A DNA stretch of 64,000 nucleotides from Rhodobiaceae bacterium (GTDB lineage Bacteria; Pseudomonadota; Alphaproteobacteria; Rhizobiales; NORP267), in the NCBI GenBank assembly GCA_020441905.1, contig JAGRLG010000046.1, positions 21,587 through 85,586 of the forward strand, given 5' to 3'. The position numbers were made by a program, and so were the translations under genes. Below the pieces are notes generated by a model that did no database searches, was not told the origin of the DNA, and worked only from the letters and a program-made list of their open reading frames with translations. Shown one piece after another: positions 1 to 7,826 of this stretch (position 1 is the stretch's first letter; each line of letters starts with the position of its first letter).

Positions 1-448
1 TCAATGCGCGGTACATGGCCTCAAGCCCCCTGGCGGGATCTGGAAAGAACATCAGGCCGAGGCGGCAGATGGCGGCATCGAATTCCGCTTGGCCGGCGGT
101 AGCCATCTCGCCGTCGGCGGCCAGTGTCTCGACATTGCGATAACCGGCGCGGCGCGCATTTTCCATGGCGAATGCCAGAATGGCGGGCGAAAGGTCGGTG
201 GCCAGCACCGAGCCTTGCGGCCCGACCCGCGCGGCGATATCGAGGGTCTGGTCGCCGGCGCCGGCGGCAACATCGAGGACGCGCCCGCCCGGCCGGATCC
301 TGGCCATTTCGAGCATGGCATCGGTCGAACTGGCCAGCCAGTCATGGATCTGCGCGCTCTTGCCGTTCCAGCCGGCGGCGCAGCGGTCCCACTGCTGGCG
401 CGTGGCCTGCTTGAAAGCTTGGGGATCGAATGTGGTGGCGGTGGTCAT
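1..448 (-). CDS. Class I SAM-dependent methyltransferase, 3' end outside the window
   Basis: About 149 codons are visible, running off the left edge. The start ATG at 448 is preceded by an AAGGA-type ribosome site. The translated start is MTTATTFDPQAFKQ. The glycine-rich SAM-binding motif I reads VLDVAAGAGDQT near residue 55, followed by an acidic strand end (ATDLSP). This is the Methyltransf_11/25 fold of UbiE-like enzymes. It lies directly downstream of the DoxX gene and overlaps its stop by one base (TGATG), so the two are probably translationally coupled. The acceptor substrate cannot be told from the visible part. Confidence 0.85.
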   Translation of the reverse strand, partial: MTTATTFDPQAFKQATRQQWDRCAAGWNGKSAQIHDWLASSTDAMLEMARIRPGGRVLDVAAGAGDQTLDIAARVGPQGSVLATDLSPAILAFAMENARRAGYRNVETLAADGEMATAGQAEFDAAICRLGLMFFPDPARGLEAMYRAL

Positions 449-858
449 CAACGTGTCCTTTCTACTGAGCCCGGCCCCGGTCCCGTGACGATGACCAGCA
501 GCATGGCTCCCATGAGGTCCAAATTCTTGAGAAAATGGATGATTTGCTGGCTGGCTTCGGCGGCATCGGAAGCATTCCAGGGGGCATGGAAATAGTAGGT
601 GGCGGGGATCAGGAATGCCAGCAGCAGGGCGGCGCCCCAGCGCGCCCTGTAGCCCGAGATCAGGGCAAGAGCGCCGACGATCAGCACGATGATGGCCAGC
701 GCCAACAGAATTGATGGCAAGGGCATGCCGGCCTCGCGCATGGCATCGGCGGTGGCGCCGAAATTGGGAATGAGGTTGGCGAGGGGGCTGACAAGGAAGA
801 TTGCGGCAAGGAGCAGGCGTCCCAGCACTGCGACCGGCGCTTGATATCTCTCCGACAT
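448..858 (-). CDS. DoxX-family small integral membrane protein
   Basis: 136 aa with four hydrophobic segments (about residues 8-28, 47-65, 70-88 and 110-125). It resembles the DoxX/DoxD family, which is often linked to thiosulfate/quinone or detoxification functions but is mostly uncharacterised. The sequence around LIPNFGATADAMREAGMPLP matches the family's usual first loop. It starts at ATG 858 and is divergent from the LysR gene. It is the first gene of a two-gene unit with the downstream methyltransferase. Substrate and role are unknown. Confidence 0.8.
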   Translation of the reverse strand: MSERYQAPVAVLGRLLLAAIFLVSPLANLIPNFGATADAMREAGMPLPSILLALAIIVLIVGALALISGYRARWGAALLLAFLIPATYYFHAPWNASDAAEASQQIIHFLKNLDLMGAMLLVIVTGPGPGSVERTR

Positions 859-969
859 GGTTCACCCTGTTTTGAATGGCGGCGACGGGAAGCGATGCTA
901 CGCCCTGCCGAGCGGCGTGCATGCACGGCATGTTTGCTTAAGGGGGCAGCAGAAGTGCATAACGATCAG

Positions 970-1854
970 ATGTTCGAGTGGAGCGACCTGAAATATTTTC
1001 TCGCCGTTGCGCGCCATGGCAGCACCATCGCGGCGGGAAAGGCGCTTGGCCTCAGCCAGTCGACCGTTCATCGCCGCCTCGATGAACTTGAAAGAATGAT
1101 CGGACGCCAGCTGGTTGTCCGCCACCCCTCGGGATACCGTCTCAGTGAATTCGGCGAGGAGTTGTTGCCCTATGCCGAGCGGATCGAGGCCGCGGTCCAG
1201 GATCTCGAGCGCCATGTGGCGGATGAATCGCGCAACCTGACCGGCGTCATCCGGGTCACCTGCCCGGAGCCGATCGTCTATCGCATGAGCGATCTCATCG
1301 AGCGCTTTCATGCCCGCTATCCCGAACTGCGGGTCGAATTCGTCACCAGCGACCGCTATCTCGATATTCTGAAGGGCGAAGCCGACATTGCCTTTCGCTC
1401 CGGCGATACGGATGGCGAAATGATCGGCCGCAAGGTCGCGGATTCGCTTTGGGCGGTCTATGCCAGCCGGGACTATATCGCGCGCCATGGCAGGCCGGAA
1501 AAGGTCGCGGACCTGGCGCGCCATCTCCTCGTTTGCTTCGACGACACCTTGGCCGGACATCGCGTGGCGAAATGGCTGAGCGAGGTTGCTCCCGATGCGA
1601 CCGTGTCGGCGCGCAACAACTCCGTTCTCGGCCTGGTCTATGCCGTCAAATCGGGTGTCGGCATGGGCGCGCTGCCGACCGCGGTCGCCGATGCCGAAAA
1701 TGATCTGGTTCAGGTGCTTGGGCCGATCCCGGAACTTTCCCGGGACTGGCGCATTCTCACCCATCCCGACCTCAGGCAGGTGCCGCGCATTGCCGCCTTC
1801 TTCGATTTCATTGCCGAGGAACGCGAAGCCATCAAATCGATCCTCACCGGCTGA
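970..1854 (+). CDS. LysR-family transcriptional regulator
   Basis: 294 aa from ATG 970, which begins MFEWSDLKYFLAVARHGS, the typical start of a LysR winged helix-turn-helix domain. The frame extends 43 codons further upstream, but that extension has no LysR homology and would overlap the doxX start. Residues 1-60 hold the HTH (IAAGKALGLSQSTVHRRL). Residues about 90-290 form the periplasmic-binding-like effector domain. It is divergent from doxX-methyltransferase with a 111-base gap, so control of that pair is the simplest guess. The effector is unknown. Confidence 0.88.
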   Translation: MFEWSDLKYFLAVARHGSTIAAGKALGLSQSTVHRRLDELERMIGRQLVVRHPSGYRLSEFGEELLPYAERIEAAVQDLERHVADESRNLTGVIRVTCPEPIVYRMSDLIERFHARYPELRVEFVTSDRYLDILKGEADIAFRSGDTDGEMIGRKVADSLWAVYASRDYIARHGRPEKVADLARHLLVCFDDTLAGHRVAKWLSEVAPDATVSARNNSVLGLVYAVKSGVGMGALPTAVADAENDLVQVLGPIPELSRDWRILTHPDLRQVPRIAAFFDFIAEEREAIKSILTG

Positions 1855-2007
1855 CGCGCAAGCGAGGATACGGCGGAGCATTCGGCGGAGGATGCGGCGG
1901 ACGCCATGACTTGGCGTTTGCGGGATGACTTGGCGCTTGCGGGCCTGACCGGGGCGGCGCATCATCGCCGTCCGGCGGCAGGGGGGCGGGCGCGGAGGCG
2001 CGAGTTG

Positions 2008-2808
2008 ATGACGTCCGCCAATTTCGATGCGTGGAGCGCGGGCCAGAACTACGAGCACTATATGGGCCGCTGGAGCCGCCGGATCGCGGCCCGGTACGTT
2101 GACTGGCTGGCCGCCCCGGCAAATGCCGACTGGCTGGAAATCGGATGCGGCACCGGCGCGCTGACCGAGGCGGTGCTGGGGCGCGGGGAACCGCATTCCA
2201 TAACTGCCACCGACCAGTCCGCGGATTTTGTCGCCCATGCGCGCGCCGCGACAACCGACCCGCGCGCCCGCTTCGAGGTTGGGGATTCCAGCAGGCTGCC
2301 GGCCAGCGACGGCAGCATCGACGTCGTGACCTCGGGGCTGGTGCTGAACTTCATACCCGACCGCCCGGCGGCGCTGGCCGAAATGCACCGGGTTCTCAAG
2401 CCGAAAGGTCTGCTTTCCTTCTATGTCTGGGACTATCCAGGCGGCGGGGTCGGGTTCATCGATGGCTTCTGGAAGGCGGCCGGCGAAATCGATCCGCGGG
2501 CCGACGCGCTCAACGAGCGCGTACGCTTTCCATTCTGCACCGGGGAGGCGCTGGCCGGGCTGTGCAGGCAAGCCGGGTTCGAGGCGCCGTTGGCGGAGCC
2601 GATCGAAATCGAAACCCTGTTTCCCGATTTTGAAAGCTTCTGGCATCCGTTCACCCTTGGCGCCGGGCCGGCTCCGGGCTATTGCGCCAGCCTGGCGGCG
2701 GAACAGCGGGCAATGCTCAGGGTGCGCCTTGAGCAGGAACTGGGAACGGACGGGCCGATCAGCCTTGCCGCGCGTGCCTGGGCGGTCAAGGCGCAGCGGC
2801 CCGATTGA
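2008..2808 (+). CDS. Class I SAM-dependent methyltransferase
   Basis: 266 aa from ATG 2008, chosen because a GGAGG site lies about 9 bases upstream and the longer frame back to 1906 is low-complexity arginine-rich sequence. Motif I is WLEIGCGTGALTEAV. Later motifs include the VGDSSRLPASDGSIDVV region and the MHRVLKPKGLLSFYVWDY strand typical of Methyltransf_11. The C-terminal third (ETLFPDFESFWHPFTLGAGP) resembles the UbiE/CoQ5-like group annotated only as class I methyltransferase. It stands alone on the plus strand after the LysR gene. Substrate unknown. Confidence 0.82.
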   Translation: MTSANFDAWSAGQNYEHYMGRWSRRIAARYVDWLAAPANADWLEIGCGTGALTEAVLGRGEPHSITATDQSADFVAHARAATTDPRARFEVGDSSRLPASDGSIDVVTSGLVLNFIPDRPAALAEMHRVLKPKGLLSFYVWDYPGGGVGFIDGFWKAAGEIDPRADALNERVRFPFCTGEALAGLCRQAGFEAPLAEPIEIETLFPDFESFWHPFTLGAGPAPGYCASLAAEQRAMLRVRLEQELGTDGPISLAARAWAVKAQRPD

Positions 2809-3092
2809 CAGGGGGCGGAGCGCCATCCTGGGGCCGAAGCCGAATAAGTTTGCTATTTGGCACCGGATGTGGGAGTTACGGGCGTCCGTCACAGCGCGTA
2901 GAGGGCGATCAAATCGCCAGCGTGGGCGTCGACCCTAGCAATTGTCCGTATCGATCGTTGCCATGAAAGCCGTGCTTGAAGAGCACATGAACTAGGCGGC
3001 TGATCTACGCAAGCTCCCTCAAACGATGAAACGCCCGCGCTGGGACCGGATATGGATTCCGGCACCGCGCGGCGAAACATGGAAGTATTAAC

Positions 3093-4514
3093 TTGAAACA
3101 TTTCAACGAACTCGGCCTTGCCGAGTCCCTCCTTCGCGCGGTTGCCGCCGAAGGCTATAGCCAGCCGACGCCGATTCAGGCCCAGGTCATTCCGGCCATG
3201 CTGGAGGGCCGCGACGTGCTCGGCACCGCCCAGACCGGCACCGGCAAGACGGCGGCCTTCGTGCTGCCGCTGCTGCATGGCCTTGCCGAGCTTCAGGCGC
3301 GGCCGGCGCCGCGCAGCTGCTCCGGTCTTATCCTGGCGCCGACCCGCGAACTGGCGGCCCAGATCGCCGATGCCGTCCGCACCTATGGCCGCTTCGGCCG
3401 CTTCTCGGTGGCGGTGATCGTCGGCGGCGTCAAGCCAGGGCCGCAGATCCGCGCCATGGCCAAGGGCGTCGACATCGTCGTCGCCACGCCGGGCCGTCTG
3501 CTCGATCATATGTCGAGCGGCGCGGTGCGCATCGATGGCGCCGCGACCGTGGTGCTCGACGAGGCCGACCAGATGCTGGACCTCGGCTTCATGCCGGCGA
3601 TCCGCCGCATCATGGGCCGCCTGCCGCGCAACCGGCAGACGGTGCTGCTGTCGGCCACCATGCCGGCCCAGATCCGCAGCCTCGCCAATGATTTCCTTTC
3701 CGACCCCAAGCAGATTGCGGTGGCGCCGGTTTCCAAGCCGATCGAACTCATCGACCAGAAGGTGATCCTGGCCGAGCGCGCCGACAAGCTGCGCCTGCTG
3801 GTCGACCTTCTGGGCGGAGCCGATGTCGAGCGCACCATCATCTTCACCAAGACCAAGCGCGGCGCCGACAAGGTCAATGTCTCGCTGCACAAGGCGGGTT
3901 TTTCCGCTGCCGCGATCCATGGCAACAAGAGCCAGAACCAGCGCGAGCGCACCCTGGCGGCCTTCCGCTCCGGCAGCGTCAATATCCTTGTCGCCACGGA
4001 TATCGCGGCGCGCGGCATCGACATCGACGGTATTACCCATGTCGTCAATTTCGAGCTGCCCAATGTGCCGGAGGCCTATGTGCACCGCATCGGCCGCACG
4101 GCGCGGGCGGGCAAGAGCGGTATCGCGATTTCGTTGTGCGATGGGTCCGAGCGCGGCCTGCTGCGCGACATTGAAAAGCTGATCAAGATGCCGATAGAGC
4201 GCCAGCGGCTTGCCGCCAAGGATGGTGCCGCCGACGGCGCCCCGGCGCTGGACCTGGTGACGCTGGAGGCCGAGCCGAGGCGCGAGCGGAGCGAGCGCGG
4301 CGAACGGGCGGCGTCCGATCACCAGCCTGGGCACAAGCCGGGGCACCAGCCGGGGCGCAAATGGCGCGGCGGCCGAAACAGCCGCAAGCCGGCATCCGGC
4401 GCCAAGGGAGGCGCGAACGGCCCGCACCGTGGATTCGCCAAGCAGCAGCCGGCCTCGCGCGGCAAGGGCAAGGGACAGAGGAGGGGCGATCAGGCTGCCG
4501 GCGGTGCGGCCTGA
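3093..4514 (+). CDS. DEAD-box ATP-dependent RNA helicase, RhlE-like
   Basis: 473 aa. Unwinds RNA duplexes using ATP and probably acts in ribosome assembly or cold adaptation. Motifs in order: Q motif (FNELGL...QPTPIQ, residues 4-30), motif I AQTGTGKT (46-53), Ia PTRELAAQ (83-90), Ib TPGRLLD, II DEAD (156-159), III SAT (187-189), and V/VI ending HRIGRTARAG near residue 330. The last 90 residues are basic, Arg/Gly/Lys-rich and likely bind RNA. The best start is TTG 3093 with GGAAG 7 bases upstream, because no in-frame ATG precedes the Q motif. A five-codon ORF (ATG 3079, stop 3094-3096) overlaps the start. Confidence 0.92.
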   Translation: MKHFNELGLAESLLRAVAAEGYSQPTPIQAQVIPAMLEGRDVLGTAQTGTGKTAAFVLPLLHGLAELQARPAPRSCSGLILAPTRELAAQIADAVRTYGRFGRFSVAVIVGGVKPGPQIRAMAKGVDIVVATPGRLLDHMSSGAVRIDGAATVVLDEADQMLDLGFMPAIRRIMGRLPRNRQTVLLSATMPAQIRSLANDFLSDPKQIAVAPVSKPIELIDQKVILAERADKLRLLVDLLGGADVERTIIFTKTKRGADKVNVSLHKAGFSAAAIHGNKSQNQRERTLAAFRSGSVNILVATDIAARGIDIDGITHVVNFELPNVPEAYVHRIGRTARAGKSGIAISLCDGSERGLLRDIEKLIKMPIERQRLAAKDGAADGAPALDLVTLEAEPRRERSERGERAASDHQPGHKPGHQPGRKWRGGRNSRKPASGAKGGANGPHRGFAKQQPASRGKGKGQRRGDQAAGGAA

Positions 4515-4546
4515 CCACCGCTTGCCAGGAAATTCAGTGGATTGGA

Positions 4547-4576
4547 GGGGCGCCGTTCGGGCGCCCCTTTGTTTTT
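4547..4576 (+). terminator. Rho-independent terminator after the DEAD-box helicase
   Basis: Perfect 8-bp stem GGGGCGCC / GGCGCCCC (4547-4554 and 4560-4567) with a 5-base loop, followed by a T-rich tract TTTGTTTTT. It lies 33 bases past the helicase stop and separates it from the P450 gene. Confidence 0.85.
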
Positions 4577-4648
4577 CAATCCATAACTATTGCCTTCATA
4601 CATAACAGTTGAATAGACTGGAGCGATTCCAATAAAGGGGATAGCTGC

Positions 4649-5932
4649 ATGGGGATGATTTCGGCGCAGAGCGGGACCTGGCTGCCGGAGCGCCCGGCCG
4701 ATCCGGACTGGAGCGAGGGGGAACGGCGTGCCATCGTCGAGGCTTTCGACCCGCGCGCGCTTCCCCACGACTTCCACGACAATCCCTACCCCTATTACCG
4801 GCTTCTGCGCGGCGCCGACCCGGTCCATCGCTGTCCCGACGGCTCGTGGTTCCTGACCCGGTATGACGATCTGCTCGCGGTCTATCGCGACACGATAAAA
4901 TTCAGCTCCGACAAGAAGAAGGAATTCTTCCCGAAATACGGCGATTCGCCGCTTTACGAGCACCACACCACCAGCCTCGTGTTCAACGATCCGCCGCTGC
5001 ATACCAGGGTACGGCGGCTCATCGTCGGCGCGCTGACGCCCAAGGCCATCGCCGCCATGGAGGGCGGCCTGGTGCGCCTCGTCGATGACCTGATCGCACG
5101 CGCGGCGGAGCGGGGCGAGATCGATATCGTTACCGATTTCGCGTCCCTTATCCCGATCGAGATCATCGGCAATCTGCTCGACGTGCCCCATGAGGAACGC
5201 GGCCCCTTGCGCGGCTGGTCGCTGGCCATCCTGGGCGCCCTCGAACCCGTCCTGACGCCGCAGCAGGAGGAGCTGGGCAACCGCTCGGTTTCCGATTTCA
5301 TCGCCTATCTCAAAGGGCTGATTGCGAAGCGCCGGGCCAATCCCGGGGATCCGGCGAAGGACGTGCTCACGAGACTGATAATGGGCGAGGAGGACGGCGA
5401 GCGCCTGAGCGAGAAGGAACTGCTGCAAAACTGCATCTTCATTCTCAATGCCGGCCACGAGACCACCACCAATCTCATCACCAACGGGTTCTACGCGCTG
5501 ATGGAATGGCCCGATGAACGCCGCCGGCTGGTGGAGGATCCGGGACTGATCGACACCGCGGTGGAAGAATTCCTGCGCTTTGAAAGTTCCAACCAGCTTG
5601 GCAACCGCATCACCACCTGCGAAGTGGAAATCGGCGGTATCAGGATGCCCGAGGAGAGCCGGATCACACTTTGCATCGGAGCGGCGAACCGGGATCCGGA
5701 CCATTTTTCCGATCCCGACCGGCTCGACATTTCGCGCAAAGCCAACCGGCACCTGGCCTTTGCCTCCGGCGCCCATACCTGCGCCGGACTGTCGCTGGCC
5801 CGCCTCGAGGGCCGTATCGCGATTTCGCGCTTTCTTGCCAGTTTTCCCGATTATGCCCTGTGCCGCCCGGCCATCCGCTCCGGGCGGGTGCGCTTCAGAG
5901 GCTTCGATTCGATCCCGGTGCGGCTGCGCTAA
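4649..5932 (+). CDS. Cytochrome P450
   Basis: 427 aa, soluble bacterial class I type. A heme-thiolate monooxygenase that needs separate redox partners. Visible landmarks are the I-helix oxygen-activation motif AGHETT (268-273), the K-helix ExxR (E307-R310), and the heme-binding loop FASGAHTCAG with the proximal cysteine at C378. The His in the heme loop and the N-terminal DFHDNPYPYYRLLR match the CYP102/CYP107-like soluble group. No ferredoxin or reductase gene is adjacent. It is monocistronic, between a terminator and the exported-repeat/ECF operon. Substrate unknown. Confidence 0.93.
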   Translation: MGMISAQSGTWLPERPADPDWSEGERRAIVEAFDPRALPHDFHDNPYPYYRLLRGADPVHRCPDGSWFLTRYDDLLAVYRDTIKFSSDKKKEFFPKYGDSPLYEHHTTSLVFNDPPLHTRVRRLIVGALTPKAIAAMEGGLVRLVDDLIARAAERGEIDIVTDFASLIPIEIIGNLLDVPHEERGPLRGWSLAILGALEPVLTPQQEELGNRSVSDFIAYLKGLIAKRRANPGDPAKDVLTRLIMGEEDGERLSEKELLQNCIFILNAGHETTTNLITNGFYALMEWPDERRRLVEDPGLIDTAVEEFLRFESSNQLGNRITTCEVEIGGIRMPEESRITLCIGAANRDPDHFSDPDRLDISRKANRHLAFASGAHTCAGLSLARLEGRIAISRFLASFPDYALCRPAIRSGRVRFRGFDSIPVRLR

Positions 5933-6093
5933 GGCATCGGCATTTCGGTTTCAGGCGCGGCGCGGGCCGGGTGGCGATCACCGCCTTGTGATCGGCGGCG
6001 GGGGAATAAGGAGCACCGGCAAAGCATCTCAATGAAGAGGGGCGGCCTGTCGGGCGGCCCCGTCCATGATCCGACCTTCAAGGGAGATTTGCC

Positions 6094-6471
6094 ATGATAC
6101 GTCTAGCGTTCGGCCTGCCGGCCGCGGCCCTGGTCCTCGCGCCGGTTCTTGCCCTTGCCGCGCCCGCCATGACGGCGTCCTCGGAAAAGGGCGAAATCCT
6201 CGTCAATGAACAGGGCATGACCCTCTATACCTTCGACAAGGACGAAGCCGGCAAGAGCAACTGCAACGACAAATGCGCCGCCAACTGGCCGCCGCTGATG
6301 GCCGCCGAGGGCGCCCGGGCGGAGGGCGAATGGACCATCATCGAGCGCGCCGATGGCGGCCATATGTGGGCCTATGCGGGCAAGCCGCTCTATCTGTGGG
6401 CCAAGGACCAGAAGCCAGGCGACGTCACCGGCGACGGGGTCAACAATGTCTGGCATGTCGCAAAGCCATAG
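6094..6471 (+). CDS. Exported Lipoprotein_15-type secreted repeat protein (COG4315)
   Basis: 125 aa with a signal peptide (about residues 1-22, cleavage near ALA-AP). The mature part holds two copies of the secreted repeat: GMTLYTFDKDEAGKSNCNDKCAANWPPL and a second half ending GKPLYLWAKDQKPGDVTGDG. The two cysteines (CNDKC) are conserved in the family. No lipobox cysteine is visible. Function of the family is unknown. It probably shares a transcript with the downstream ECF sigma and anti-sigma genes and could be a target of that sigma factor. Confidence 0.82.
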   Translation: MIRLAFGLPAAALVLAPVLALAAPAMTASSEKGEILVNEQGMTLYTFDKDEAGKSNCNDKCAANWPPLMAAEGARAEGEWTIIERADGGHMWAYAGKPLYLWAKDQKPGDVTGDGVNNVWHVAKP

Positions 6472-6547
6472 CGACCACGAAGCGGCGGATGGGCGCGGCG
6501 GTCGCCGGTCGCCCGTCCGCCTTCTTGCCCATGAGGTGCGATGATCC

Positions 6548-7036
6548 ATGGCCATCGACCGGCGTGAACTGGCGGACCTGATCCCGGCGCTGCGGCGCTT
6601 CTCGCGCGCCATGGTGGCCGAGCGGGCGGCCGCCGACGACATGGTGCAGGACTGCCTGCTGCTGGCGCTTGACCGCGAGGCGCAGTTTCGCGGGCCGGCC
6701 CTGAAGCCGTGGGTCTTCGCCATTCTCGCCAATCTGGGGCGGGCGCGCTACCGCGCGCTGAAGGCGGCGCCGCCGATGGATGCCTTCGACGAGTGCGCCG
6801 ATGGCGGCGGCGATCCTGCCCTGCGCCTGACGGTCGTGATGGCCCTGGAGGGCCTGCCGGCGGAGCAGCGCAAGGTGTTGCTGCTCGTCGCGGTCGAGGG
6901 CTTCAGCTATAGGGAAGTGGCCGACATGCTGGCGCTGCCGGTGGGCACGGTGATGTCCAGGCTCTGGCGCGCCCGCAGGCTTCTCGCCGAACGGATGCAG
7001 GCGGGCACGCCGATCGCGCTGCGGAGGGTGAAATGA
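6548..7036 (+). CDS. ECF-type RNA polymerase sigma factor
   Basis: 162 aa, the size of a minimal ECF sigma. Region 2 spans about residues 10-75 (RFSRAMVAERAAADDMVQDCLLLAL, LKPWVFAILANLGR). Region 4 spans 100-150, with the helix-turn-helix GFSYREVADMLALPVGTVMSRL. The stop codon overlaps the anti-sigma start (ATGA at 7033), a normal arrangement for a sigma/anti-sigma pair. The inducing signal is unknown. Confidence 0.9.
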   Translation: MAIDRRELADLIPALRRFSRAMVAERAAADDMVQDCLLLALDREAQFRGPALKPWVFAILANLGRARYRALKAAPPMDAFDECADGGGDPALRLTVVMALEGLPAEQRKVLLLVAVEGFSYREVADMLALPVGTVMSRLWRARRLLAERMQAGTPIALRRVK

Positions 7037-7803
7037 CGGAACGGACCCGGCCTGTCAGCGAACAGGACATCATGGCGCTGGTCGATGGCGAGCTTGACCC
7101 GGCGCGCGCCGCCGAGGTCGAGGCGTGGCTTGCCGATCATCCGGACGAGGCGCGCCAGGCCGAGGGCTGGCGGCGGCAGAACCTGGCGCTGAAATCGGCG
7201 CTCGATCCGGTTGCTGGCGAGCCGGTGCCGGGGCGGCTGTCGCGACTTGCCGGCGGCAAGAGCCGGCGCTGGCTGGCACCCGCGCTGAGCGCGGCGGCGG
7301 CGGCGATCGTCACCTTTCCCCTCGGGCTGGCGCTGGCGCCGGGCAATCGCGTCGATGTTGCTCCAGGCGCGGGCGAACGCCTGGCGCGAAGCGGTATCGC
7401 CGCCCATCGCGTCTATGCCGTCGAGGTGCGCCATCCGGTCGAGGTGTGGGGCGACGAGGAGCAGCATCTCGTCACCTGGCTGACGCGGCGCCTCGGGGTG
7501 CCAGTCAAGGCCCCGGATCTGGCCGCCAAGGGCCTGCGCCTCGTCGGCGGGCGGCTGCTCGCCGATGGCGGGCGCCCGGCGGCGCTGCTGATGTATGAGG
7601 ACAGGGGCGGGCGGCGCTACACCCTGGTGCTCGAGCGCGTGTCGCCGGCGCGCCTCACCGCCTTCCGCTATGAAAGCAGCGAGGATGTCGGCGCCTTCTA
7701 CTGGGTCGATGGCGAAACCGGCTATGTGCTGAGCGGCCCGGCCGACCGGGCGGCCCTGCTGGAGGTGGCGCGGGCGGTCTATGGCCAGATCAATCCAGGC
7801 TAG
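7033..7803 (+). CDS. Transmembrane anti-sigma factor partner of the ECF sigma
   Basis: 256 aa. Residues 1-60 form an anti-sigma domain (SEQDIMALVDGELDPARAAEVEAWLADHP) without a zinc-binding HxxxCxxC. One transmembrane helix lies near residues 78-98 (APALSAAAAAIVTFPLGLAL). The remaining 150 residues would be periplasmic (VYAVEVRHPVEVWGDEEQHLVTWL onward), as in COG5662 proteins. This layout implies sensing of an envelope signal and release of the sigma factor. Gene order and the 4-base overlap support co-translation. Confidence 0.87.
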   Translation: MTERTRPVSEQDIMALVDGELDPARAAEVEAWLADHPDEARQAEGWRRQNLALKSALDPVAGEPVPGRLSRLAGGKSRRWLAPALSAAAAAIVTFPLGLALAPGNRVDVAPGAGERLARSGIAAHRVYAVEVRHPVEVWGDEEQHLVTWLTRRLGVPVKAPDLAAKGLRLVGGRLLADGGRPAALLMYEDRGGRRYTLVLERVSPARLTAFRYESSEDVGAFYWVDGETGYVLSGPADRAALLEVARAVYGQINPG

Positions 7804-7826
7804 ACCGGGATGCCGGAACTCGGCCC

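Noticed and set aside
898..2892. A 664-codon open frame on the minus strand opposite the LysR and methyltransferase genes
   Set aside because: Long antisense frames arise from GC-rich codon use. Its translation has no family motifs, while both plus-strand genes have clear domains.
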